Source of the DNA: Candidatus Limnocylindria bacterium
GTDB taxonomy: Bacteria > Chloroflexota > Limnocylindria > P2-11E
Assembly (NCBI GenBank): GCA_036523395.1
Contig: DATDEH010000002.1
Location: 1 to 52,531 of the forward strand
Direction: 5' to 3'
Length of the DNA: 52,531 nucleotides
Shown piece after piece: positions 14,227 through 22,118 of the stretch (positions are counted from its first letter, which is position 1; each line of letters opens with the position of its first letter). Under the pieces are notes generated by a model. The model saw only the letters and a list, made by a program, of their open reading frames with translations. It searched no databases and had not been told where the DNA came from. The position numbers were made by a program, and so were the translations under genes.

Positions 14227-15843
14227 GTGACCGAAGCGTTCGCCCTCGTTCTCCATTCACATCTGCCGTACGCGCGTGGCGCCGGCCGCTGGCCGCATGG
14301 CGAGGAGTGGGTGCACGAGGCGATCCTCGGCACGTACCTGCCGCTGCTCGGCCTGCTCCATGACCTGCGCGACGACGACGTCCCGTACCAGATCACGATC
14401 GGGCTCACACCAACGCTCATCGAGCAGCTCGCTGACCATGACATCGACGCGCGTTTCATCGAGTACTGCGACGATCAGATCCATCGCGCCGACACCGACG
14501 TTCAGCGCTTCGTCGGGGACGGCAACACGGAGCGCGGTGCGATCGCGCGCTTCTATGCGTCGCTCTATCGCGCGCATCGCGACGCCTACGTCCGTCGCTT
14601 CGGCCGCGATCTCGTCGCGGCCTTCGCCTCCCTCGCGCGGAGCGGGCATATCGAGATCCTCACGTCGGGCGCGACGCACGGGTACCTACCGCTCCTCGAT
14701 CAGGCGTCGGTGCATGCGCAGCTCGCCGTCGGAGCGCGCACGACGCGTCGTCTCCTCGGCGTCGAGCCACGCGGGATCTGGCTACCCGAGTGCGCATACG
14801 CACCGGGGCTCGAGGACATCCTCGAGTCGCACGGCCTCACGCACTTCTTCACCGACGCCGCGCTGCTCGGCGGGAAGCGCCTGGTCACCGAGGGTCACGC
14901 GTTCCAGCGCGAGCGCAGCGGCGGCGCGCTCGACGTGCCGCTCATCGCGGCGGCCGACGACACGCTGCGCCCGTACCTCGTGCGCGAGTCGAACGTCGTC
15001 GCGATCGCGCGCCACGACAAGGTCTCAGGACAGGTGTGGTCGGCGACGATGGGCTACCCCGGCGAGCCCGCATATCGCGAGTTCCATCGCAAGGACGACC
15101 GGAGCGGGCTCCGCTATTGGCGCGTCACGGATCAGAGCACGGGCCTCGGTGCGAAGGAGCCGTATTCGCCGGGCACCGCGGCGGAGCGGGTGCGCGGGCA
15201 CGCGGTCCACTTCGTCGGTCTCGTGCGCGACACGCTCGCGCGCCACCGGGCGGAGCGCGGCACCGATGCGTTGCTCACGGTCACATTCGACAGTGAGCTC
15301 TTCGGACACTGGTGGTTCGAGGGTGTCGACTGGCTAGGACACGTTCTGCGCGAGCTTGCGTCGGGCGGGCCGGCGCCGCTCAGCGTCGCTGAGTACCTGC
15401 GGCGCAGGCCGGCGACCGAGCACATCGAACTCGTCGAAGGCTCGTGGGGAAAGAACAACGACCACTCCACCTGGGCGAACGAGCGCACCGCATGGATGTG
15501 GAGCGAGCTCGCCCGCATGGCGCGGGAGATCCACGAGCTGCGCGCATCGCGACCGTCCGATCCGCTGCGCGCGCGCGCCGCGCGTCAAGCCGCGCGCGAG
15601 CTGTTGCTCGCGCAGTCCAGTGACTGGCCGTTCCTCGTGACGACGGGACAGGCCGCGGACTACGCGGTGGAACGTTTCCGGAGTCACTCGCTTCGCTTCC
15701 GCAGGTCGATGGAGCTCGCGCGCAGCGGAACGAGCGCGGACGAGATCGAGCTGCGGAGCCTCGAGCGAGCGGACAATCCGTTCCCGGACGCGAGCCCCGA
15801 CGACTTCTCGCCGGTGCGAGGCGCGCTGACCGCGCGGGTCTAG
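14227..15843 (+). CDS. GH57 1,4-alpha-glucan branching enzyme (DUF1957 type)
   Basis: A 538-residue intracellular enzyme predicted to introduce alpha-1,6 branches into glycogen. The N-terminal GH57 motif is LVLHSHLPYARG. The catalytic nucleophile is Glu188 (WLPECAYAPG) and the acid/base is Asp355 (TFDSELFGHWWFEG). The C-terminal ~200 residues are the DUF1957 helical domain (GSWGKNNDHSTWANE), which marks the branching subfamily. Length fits. The GTG start has only weak GGGAAC in front. Its TAG stop shares the palindrome CTAG with the stop of the convergent L25 gene. Together with the other GH57 enzyme 1.7 kb away it suggests bacterial glycogen turnover. Confidence 0.88.
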   Translation: MTEAFALVLHSHLPYARGAGRWPHGEEWVHEAILGTYLPLLGLLHDLRDDDVPYQITIGLTPTLIEQLADHDIDARFIEYCDDQIHRADTDVQRFVGDGNTERGAIARFYASLYRAHRDAYVRRFGRDLVAAFASLARSGHIEILTSGATHGYLPLLDQASVHAQLAVGARTTRRLLGVEPRGIWLPECAYAPGLEDILESHGLTHFFTDAALLGGKRLVTEGHAFQRERSGGALDVPLIAAADDTLRPYLVRESNVVAIARHDKVSGQVWSATMGYPGEPAYREFHRKDDRSGLRYWRVTDQSTGLGAKEPYSPGTAAERVRGHAVHFVGLVRDTLARHRAERGTDALLTVTFDSELFGHWWFEGVDWLGHVLRELASGGPAPLSVAEYLRRRPATEHIELVEGSWGKNNDHSTWANERTAWMWSELARMAREIHELRASRPSDPLRARAARQAARELLLAQSSDWPFLVTTGQAADYAVERFRSHSLRFRRSMELARSGTSADEIELRSLERADNPFPDASPDDFSPVRGALTARV

Positions 15844-16688
15844 CCCTTCTTCGGGCCCTCGCCCTTCGGCGCAGGCGCGCCCGGCTTGCCGGCGGGCCCG
15901 CCTGGTTTGCCCGCGGGAGCGCCCGGTTTCGCGGGTGCGGCGCCGGGCTTCGCGGGTGCGGCGCCGGCCTTCGCACCCGCGGGGGCTCCTGGCTTTCCGG
16001 CCGCTGCGCCCGGGACTGCGGCACCGGCGGCAGCAGGCGCGGCACCTTCGGCCGGTGCCTCTGCACCTTCGGCTGCGACCTCGCCCTCGACGGGAGCGGC
16101 AACTGCAGCGACCGGCTCGGCCTCGATGCGCACCGGGACGGCCTTGACGACGAGCTCGTCCGGGTCGTCGATGATGCGGACCGTCGTCTTGTCGAACACA
16201 AGATCGCGAACGTACAGCGCATCGTCGATCTCGATGAGCGGCGAGAGATCGACGTCGATGGAGTGCGGGATGTCCTGCGGGAACGCTTCGACGGTGATGT
16301 GGTCGCGGGCGTGGACGAGCACCGCGCCGAGCGTCTTCACCGCGGGCGACTCATGCACGAAATGCAAGGGCACCTCGGCGTGGGTCTTCTCGGTGAGACT
16401 CACGCGCTGGAAGTCGACGTGGAGGAGGCGGCCGGTCATGGTGTCGCGCGCGACGCCGTGGATCAGGGCTGGGATCGCGTCGCCGTCGAGGCCTTCGAGC
16501 GAGAGCAGGGTGGTGTTGCCCCAACGGCGGTAGGAGCGTTCAAAGGAGCGAAGGTCGGTCTGGACCGAGGTCGAGTCCTTGCGCCCGCCGAAGACGACGC
16601 CCGGCAGCACGCCGTCACGGCGGAGCTGGGCGACCTTCTTGCCCACCACCTGGCGGGGTCGGACAGCGAGCTTTTCGGCTTCAGCCAA
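15840..16688 (-). CDS. rplY: 50S ribosomal protein L25/CTC with long low-complexity tail
   Basis: A 282-residue general-stress (CTC/TL5) form of L25, which binds 5S rRNA. The N-terminal domain has the usual VGKKVAQLRRDGVLPGVVFG, and the second domain has HVDFQRVSLTEK, EVPLHFVHESPAVK and DVDLSPLIEIDDALYVRDL. From about residue 205 it turns into an Ala/Pro/Gly/Lys tail with repeats such as KPGAPAGK, longer than in most relatives. The TTG start has GGGGAG 7 bases upstream. A GATACT -10-like box follows the AMIN-like gene's stop, so it may have its own promoter. Confidence 0.92.
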   Translation of the reverse strand: MAEAEKLAVRPRQVVGKKVAQLRRDGVLPGVVFGGRKDSTSVQTDLRSFERSYRRWGNTTLLSLEGLDGDAIPALIHGVARDTMTGRLLHVDFQRVSLTEKTHAEVPLHFVHESPAVKTLGAVLVHARDHITVEAFPQDIPHSIDVDLSPLIEIDDALYVRDLVFDKTTVRIIDDPDELVVKAVPVRIEAEPVAAVAAPVEGEVAAEGAEAPAEGAAPAAAGAAVPGAAAGKPGAPAGAKAGAAPAKPGAAPAKPGAPAGKPGGPAGKPGAPAPKGEGPKKG

Positions 16689-16729
16689 GACGGAACTCCC
16701 CTACGAAAGCGTGCGAAGTCCTAAGTATC

Positions 16730-17479
16730 TCAGGGCGGCGTCGGGAAATCCAAGACGAGCCGCACCGGTCCGCTCAGCGCCAGCAGGGTCGGGCACTGGA
16801 GCCTCGACAGCCCGATGCCCCAGACCATCACGCGCTCGAAGTCCTCGACGAGGCGTACCTCTTTGACCAGCGGCGTCGTCGTCGGCTTGAGTGAGGTCGC
16901 GCCCGTGTACGTACGCGTGCCGTCGCTTGGACTGACGGTCGACGCGTTCTGGAAACGGACCCCGAACAGGGCACTGCCGTCGATCGGCACCGGTTGCCCG
17001 CTCGGCCCGGAGAGAGACGTCGCGATGGCGACCCGGTACGGCGGCATCCCGTACACACCGGGCGCCGTGCTCGGTCCGAACTCGAAGACGACCCGGTCGA
17101 AGCCGGGGTTATGGGCGATCCGGATCGCGGTGAGCTGGGCCTGGTTCGCCGTCGCCCCGCCCGTCCGCTCCGGGCAGGCCGTCGCGGGCGTGCTCCCCGG
17201 GCTCGCGGCGGAGGTCGGACTCGGTGCCGCGGCCGTCGGCGCCGCTGTCCGGGAGACTGTCGGCGACGCGGTCCTGGTGGCGGTGGGAGCGGCCGTGGGC
17301 GGCGCGGCTGTCACTATGCTGGCGCTCGGGCTGGTCCGGGGCAGGACGACCCGCTCCGGACTACAAGCGCTCACCACGAGCGCCGCAGTGACCATCAAGA
17401 GCGCGCTGCATGACAGGAGACGGCCTCTCAAGGCATCGATCGTGACGCATGGAGAGTGCTCTGTCGAGTTCGCTGACAA
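16730..17479 (-). CDS. AMIN-like domain lipoprotein
   Basis: A 249-residue exported protein. The lipobox is LVVSAC (Cys39), followed by a ~60-residue Thr/Ala/Pro tether and an AMIN-like domain: LTAIRIAHNPGFDRVVFEFG, GMPPYRVAI, then VKEVRLVEDFERVMVWGIGL and VRLVLDFPTPP. Such domains are thought to bind cell-wall glycans. The TTG at 17479 is the furthest start; TTG at 17434 or ATG at 17395 nearer the TM segment are possible. It is divergent from the GH57 glucanotransferase, with a 21-bp palindrome in the 72-bp gap, and is followed by L25 after 41 bp. Confidence 0.75.
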   Translation of the reverse strand: MSANSTEHSPCVTIDALRGRLLSCSALLMVTAALVVSACSPERVVLPRTSPSASIVTAAPPTAAPTATRTASPTVSRTAAPTAAAPSPTSAASPGSTPATACPERTGGATANQAQLTAIRIAHNPGFDRVVFEFGPSTAPGVYGMPPYRVAIATSLSGPSGQPVPIDGSALFGVRFQNASTVSPSDGTRTYTGATSLKPTTTPLVKEVRLVEDFERVMVWGIGLSRLQCPTLLALSGPVRLVLDFPTPP

Positions 17480-17491
17480 ACTGGCGAGCCC

Positions 17492-17512
17492 TTCGTACGC
17501 AGACCGTACGAA
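17492..17512. promoter_or_regulatory. Perfect palindrome TTCGTACG-N5-CGTACGAA, likely operator
   Basis: Two 8-bp arms are exact reverse complements around CAGAC. It lies 12 bp from the AMIN-like gene's start and 25 bp upstream of the -10 box of the glucanotransferase. Size and symmetry fit a dimeric repressor site (LacI, TetR or similar), able to act on both divergent genes. No regulator gene is adjacent. Confidence 0.6.
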
Positions 17513-17537
17513 ACGGGCGTAAACAAGGGTTCTACGC

Positions 17538-17543
17538 TAAAAT
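17538..17543 (+). promoter_or_regulatory. -10 box TAAAAT before the GH57 glucanotransferase (leaderless)
   Basis: TAAAAT is followed after 8 bases by the TTG start; no Shine-Dalgarno lies between, so the message is probably leaderless. No -35 consensus is seen. The nearby palindrome would place a repressor just upstream of polymerase. Confidence 0.45.
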
Positions 17544-17551
17544 GCCTCTAA

Positions 17552-19714
17552 TTGGCCGACCGGCTGCGCGTGGCGCTGGTTTTCCACCAGCACCAACCCG
17601 CGGGGAACTTCCCGTCAGTCTTCTCAGAGGTGACCGAGCGCGCGTATGCGCCGCTCGTGGCCGCCCTATACCGCCATCCCGAAGTCAAGGCGAGCCTCCA
17701 CTTCTCCGGACCGCTGCTGGACTGGCTCGAGGCCAACCGGCCCGACGTCATCGGCGACCTCTCCGACCTTGTCCGGCGTGGCCAGATCGAGCTGCTGTCT
17801 GGCGGCTATTACGAGCCCGTGCTCGTCGGAGTGCCGCGACGGGACGGCGTGGGCCAGATCCGCGCGCTCACCGACCGGGTCCACGCGATCTTCGGTCAGC
17901 GGCCGCTTGGCGCCTGGCTGACCGAGCGCGTCTGGGAGCCGCATCTTCCGTCGCTCCTGGCTGAGGCGGGCATCGCGTACACCGTGCTCGACGACGAGCA
18001 CTTCCTCCGCGCCGGACTCAGGAAGGAAGAAACGGGCGAGTCGTACATCACCGAGGACCAGGGTCTTCCGGTCATCGTGTTCCCCGGCAGCATGAAGCTG
18101 CGCTACCTCATCCCCTTCCGCGACGTGAGCGCGACGATCAAGGAGCTACGCGAGCGGCACGCCGCGGGCGCGCGCCTGGTCGTGTACGCGGACGACGGCG
18201 AGAAGTTCGGTGCGTGGCCGGGCACGTACCAGCGCGTCCACAAGGACGGCTGGCTCGAGCAGTTCTTCACCGCACTCGCGCAGGCGGATTTCATCCAGAC
18301 CGCGACGCTCGAGGACGCGTGGATCTTCCAGAAGCCGGCGCGCCGCATCTACATCCCCGGTGGCGCGTATCCGGAGATGAGCGCATGGGCCCTCGACGCC
18401 GCCGCCGCACGCCGCCTTCAGCAGGCGCGACACAAGCTCGGCGAGGATCTCGAGTCGCTGGTGACCGCGCCGCTCTGGCGCAATTTCTTCGCGAAGTACC
18501 CCGAGTCGAACGCGCTCCACAAGCGGATGCTCATCGTGTCCGAGGAGCTCGCGCGGCGCAGCATCCTCGATTCGTCGATGGAAGTACGTCAGGCGCAGCA
18601 GAATCTGTGGCGCGCCCAAGGCAACGACGTGTACTGGCACGGCGTGTTCGGCGGCATCTACTTCCCGCACCTGCGCTCCGATGCGTACGCGTCGCTGCTC
18701 AAAGCGGAGCGGATCCTGTCGGAGCGGCGCGTCGCGGCCGGCGAGTCGCGCGACTACGACGTCGACGGCTACGACGAGTACATCTTCCGCGGCAACGCCG
18801 GCGCGGTGTTCGTGCACGTGCAGGGCGGCGCGGTGATCGAGTGGGACATCTACGCGTCGGCGACGAATCTCGTCGACACGCTCGCGCGCCGTCCGGAGGG
18901 CGAGCACGACGAGCTTCGGCGGGCCGAGAAGGCCGGCAAGGTCCTGGTCGGCAAGGCCGCCGAGAAGGAAACGAAGTCGATCCACGACGCGGTGCGCGCG
19001 AAAGAGCGCGGTCTCTCGAAGATGCTCGAATACGATCCGGCGCGCCGCGCTCTCTTCCAGGACAGCTACACCCCTCGCAAAGGCGAGGAGGTGAACCTTC
19101 ACGCGGCCTATTACGCCCTCACGCCGCAGCGCGAGGCGCGCACCGTCAGCCTCACGCTCGAGCCGCCGGCGCGGACGCTCGCGGCGACGCCCGGTCTCGG
19201 GATCCGCAAGGACATCCGCATCGCGGACGAGGGACTCGCGGCCGGCGTGCGCTACCGGCTCCGCAACGACAGCGACGAGACGATCGAGCTGGCGTTCACG
19301 AGCGCATCGAACATCGGGCTCCTCGGCGAGAACGAGGCCGCCGACATCATCACCGTCGGTACGCGCAAGACGACGGCGGGAAAGCCGATCGAGGTGCGCA
19401 ATGTCGCCGAAGTCCAGATCCACTCCGAGTCCAAGCATTTCGATCTCACGCTCGCGATCGATCCACCGGCGCTGGTGAGCACGGAGCCGATCTACGCCGT
19501 GACCAACTCTGAGTCCGGCTTCGAGCGCATCTATCAACAGCTCCAGATCGCGATGACCTGGAACGTCGCGATCGAGCCGGACAGTCATGTCGACCTCGAG
19601 ATCCGCGGTACCGCGCTCGGCCAGATGGTCGAACCGGAGGCCGTGCGACCCACGGCGCGCCGCCGCAAGGCGACCACGCCCGCGGGCGAAACCCCGGCCC
19701 GTCCCCGGAGGTAG
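17552..19714 (+). CDS. GH57 4-alpha-glucanotransferase / alpha-amylase (DUF1925-DUF1926)
   Basis: A 720-residue enzyme that would transfer or trim alpha-1,4-glucans. The GH57 barrel opens with LVFHQHQPAGNFP. The nucleophile is Glu125 (LTERVWEPHL) and the acid is Asp214 or Asp215 (YADDGEKFGAWPG), matching the positions in the Thermococcus litoralis glucanotransferase. The central DUF1925 and C-terminal DUF1926 beta domain (KGEEVNLHAAYYAL, TYNPxxY-like) are typical. A stop lies directly upstream in frame, so TTG 17552 or GTG 17570 are the only starts. No signal peptide, so it is cytosolic and presumably pairs with the branching enzyme in glycogen metabolism. Confidence 0.88.
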   Translation: MADRLRVALVFHQHQPAGNFPSVFSEVTERAYAPLVAALYRHPEVKASLHFSGPLLDWLEANRPDVIGDLSDLVRRGQIELLSGGYYEPVLVGVPRRDGVGQIRALTDRVHAIFGQRPLGAWLTERVWEPHLPSLLAEAGIAYTVLDDEHFLRAGLRKEETGESYITEDQGLPVIVFPGSMKLRYLIPFRDVSATIKELRERHAAGARLVVYADDGEKFGAWPGTYQRVHKDGWLEQFFTALAQADFIQTATLEDAWIFQKPARRIYIPGGAYPEMSAWALDAAAARRLQQARHKLGEDLESLVTAPLWRNFFAKYPESNALHKRMLIVSEELARRSILDSSMEVRQAQQNLWRAQGNDVYWHGVFGGIYFPHLRSDAYASLLKAERILSERRVAAGESRDYDVDGYDEYIFRGNAGAVFVHVQGGAVIEWDIYASATNLVDTLARRPEGEHDELRRAEKAGKVLVGKAAEKETKSIHDAVRAKERGLSKMLEYDPARRALFQDSYTPRKGEEVNLHAAYYALTPQREARTVSLTLEPPARTLAATPGLGIRKDIRIADEGLAAGVRYRLRNDSDETIELAFTSASNIGLLGENEAADIITVGTRKTTAGKPIEVRNVAEVQIHSESKHFDLTLAIDPPALVSTEPIYAVTNSESGFERIYQQLQIAMTWNVAIEPDSHVDLEIRGTALGQMVEPEAVRPTARRRKATTPAGETPARPRR

Positions 19715-19725
19715 ACCCTCCGCCG

Positions 19726-20889
19726 ATGTACGAGCCCGCGCCGCCCATCACGCCCCTCAGCGCTCCACCACCACCACCACCACGTGCGTCCGGCCCGAGT
19801 GGCGCCGCGCTGCTGCTCATCGGCGTGATCCTCGGCGGCGTCGCGGGCGGGGCGACCGCGACGTTGTTGGACGGCCGCACACCAGACGAGCTGGTGCCCA
19901 CGCCGGTCCCCACCGCGCTCGCGACGACGGCACCGGTAAGCGTCCCCGCCGGCGTCGACCCGCTTGTTGAGGTCGCAAAGGAGATGCTGCCCTCTGTCGT
20001 GACGGTCGTGAACCGCAACGCGTCGGGACAGCAGCAGTCGAGCGGCTCTGGTTTCGTCGTCGACGCTCGCGGTTACGTCGTCACGAACAATCACGTCGTG
20101 GAGAACGTGCGAGGCGGCGGCGCGGGCGCGTCGTTCGACGTGATCTTCAGCGACAACAGGACGCAGAAGGCGACCCTTGTCGGCCGCGATCCCGACACCG
20201 ACATCGCCGTCTTGCAGATCCCCGCGACGGGGACGCTCAAGGTCGCGCAGCTCGCGAACAGCGACAGCGTCCCGGTCGGCGCGACGGTGATCGCCATCGG
20301 CAGTCCGCTCGGTGAATTCCAGAACACCGTCACCAGCGGTGTCGTATCCGGTAAGGGCCGGCGCGTGCAGGAATCGCAAACCGTCTTCCTCGATGACCTG
20401 ATCCAGACCGATGCCGCGATCAACCCGGGGAACTCGGGCGGGCCGCTCATCTGGGCGGCGACACGCCAGGTCGTCGGCATGAATACGCTCATCGCGGATC
20501 CGAATCAGGCGCAGGGCCTCGGCTTCGCGATCTCCGCGAACACGATCCGCACCGTGGCCGACGAGCTCATCAAGAACGGCAAGATCGAGCGTGGCTTCAT
20601 CGGGATCCAGTACTCACCGCTCTCGCCGCGCGCCGCGGTGGCGCTCGGACTTCCGCCCGCCGCGGGCATATCGATCTCAGCGGTCGTGCCCGGTTCGCCC
20701 GCGGCGCAGGCCGGCATCAAGGCCGGCGACGTGGTCACCAAGCTCAATGACCAGCAGGTCGACCAGGAGCATCCGCTGCAATCGCTCATGGTGAAGTTCC
20801 GTCCGGGCGACAAGGTGCGGCTGGCGATCATCCGCGACAGCGCGACACAGACCCTCGAAGTGACACTGGGCCGAGCGACCGCCGGGTGA
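19726..20889 (+). CDS. HtrA/DegP-type membrane-anchored serine protease with PDZ domain
   Basis: A 387-residue quality-control protease. It has a short Pro-rich cytoplasmic lead, one TM (~25-48) and an outer Ala/Pro/Thr linker. The trypsin-like domain has catalytic His123 (TNNHVVENV), Asp159 (DPDTDIAVLQI) and Ser237 (NPGNSGGPL). One PDZ domain follows (GISISAVVPGSPAAQAGIKAGDVVTKLND). It should degrade or refold misfolded proteins outside the membrane. The stop overlaps the MFS gene's GTG by 4 bp, so HtrA-MFS-ArgRS form one translationally coupled run. Confidence 0.92.
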   Translation: MYEPAPPITPLSAPPPPPPRASGPSGAALLLIGVILGGVAGGATATLLDGRTPDELVPTPVPTALATTAPVSVPAGVDPLVEVAKEMLPSVVTVVNRNASGQQQSSGSGFVVDARGYVVTNNHVVENVRGGGAGASFDVIFSDNRTQKATLVGRDPDTDIAVLQIPATGTLKVAQLANSDSVPVGATVIAIGSPLGEFQNTVTSGVVSGKGRRVQESQTVFLDDLIQTDAAINPGNSGGPLIWAATRQVVGMNTLIADPNQAQGLGFAISANTIRTVADELIKNGKIERGFIGIQYSPLSPRAAVALGLPPAAGISISAVVPGSPAAQAGIKAGDVVTKLNDQQVDQEHPLQSLMVKFRPGDKVRLAIIRDSATQTLEVTLGRATAG

Positions 20890-22118
20890 CGCTCGGAAGG
20901 CGCGATGCCTTCCTCTATCTCGCGGCCGCGACGCTCGGCAGCTTCGGTCTCGGCGTTGCGGCGTTCTACCTGAACTTCCTCTACCGCTCGCTCGGATACA
21001 ACGGCGTCGCGCTCGGCGCGCTGGTCGGTGCCTCCGCGCTCGGCGTGGTGATCGGGGCGATACCCGCCGCGACCGTCGCGCGCGGTCGCTCGCGGCGCAC
21101 CGTGATCCTCAGCGGCGGCGTCCTTGCGGGCGCGGGCCTGGCGGGTCTGGTCCTGTTCGAGGCGTTCATTCCGCTCTTCCTTGCCGCGGTGCTGTTCGGT
21201 CTCGGCGGCATCCTCGCGTCGTCATCGGGCGCGGCGCTCCTCGCTGACGCGACCGCGGCCGGCGCGCGGTCGTCGCGCTTCGGGCAGCAGATCGCGCTCG
21301 GAACGATGGCCGCGTTCTTCGCGAGCGCGCTCGCGGGCATCCTCGCCTCGCCGGTCGCGGCGCTCCTCCACGCCGATCCCAACGACACGGTCGTGTTGCG
21401 CGCCCTCGTCGGGGGTGGAGGCATGTGCGCCGCCCTTTCCGCGATCCCCGTGCTCTTCATCGGGAACGTTCCGGTCGCCGGCGCGACGCTGGACGCGCCG
21501 CACCGGTATGGCCTCCTGGCGCGGTTCCTCACGGTCGAGTTCGTGTTCGGTCTCGGCGCGGGAAGCTTCCTGCCGTTCTCGAACCTGTTCTTCGCGGAGC
21601 GCTTCGGTGTGCCGTTCGCGGCGCTCGGCATCGTCCTCGGCGTCATCGCGGTCGCGGGAAGCCTCGGCGCGCTCGCCCATGGGCGGTTCCTCGCGCGGCG
21701 GTTCGGCGCCGTTCCCTCCGTGGTCCTCGTCGTGCTCGGCTCGCTCCCGTTCGCGATCGTCGCGGCGTTCACGACGGATCTCCCCATCGTGGTCGCGGCG
21801 CTCGCGCTGCGCGCGTGGCTCATGTACGGGTCGAGCGCGACCTGGAACGCGGTGATCTTCTCGTCGTTCACGCCGCGCGAGCGAGCGGGTGTGAACGCGA
21901 TCGCCGCACTTGCGTGGAACGCCGGCTCCGGATCGGGCGCGGTGATCTCGGGAGCGCTGCGTGACGCCGTCGGACCGGGCGGGTACACGGTGAACCTGCT
22001 GACCCTGGTGGTCTTCTATGCCGCCGCCGCCGCACTGATCCTCGTGTTCTTCCGGCAGCACGTCCCGAGCGGCGACGTTGGCGCCATCGCTATGCCTGCC
22101 CCAGACTCACGCGCGTGA
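20886..22118 (+). CDS. MFS transporter
   Basis: A 410-residue membrane protein with about 12 hydrophobic segments in two halves. A cytoplasmic loop-2 signature-like ARGRSRRTVI lies after TM2 and LARRFGAVPS occupies the equivalent place in the second half. TM5 and TM11 contain Gly-rich stretches typical of major-facilitator exporters. No substrate-specific feature is recognised; drug or metabolite efflux is the default guess. The gene is joined by GTGA overlaps on both sides to HtrA and argS. Confidence 0.85.
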   Translation: MTLGRRDAFLYLAAATLGSFGLGVAAFYLNFLYRSLGYNGVALGALVGASALGVVIGAIPAATVARGRSRRTVILSGGVLAGAGLAGLVLFEAFIPLFLAAVLFGLGGILASSSGAALLADATAAGARSSRFGQQIALGTMAAFFASALAGILASPVAALLHADPNDTVVLRALVGGGGMCAALSAIPVLFIGNVPVAGATLDAPHRYGLLARFLTVEFVFGLGAGSFLPFSNLFFAERFGVPFAALGIVLGVIAVAGSLGALAHGRFLARRFGAVPSVVLVVLGSLPFAIVAAFTTDLPIVVAALALRAWLMYGSSATWNAVIFSSFTPRERAGVNAIAALAWNAGSGSGAVISGALRDAVGPGGYTVNLLTLVVFYAAAAALILVFFRQHVPSGDVGAIAMPAPDSRA

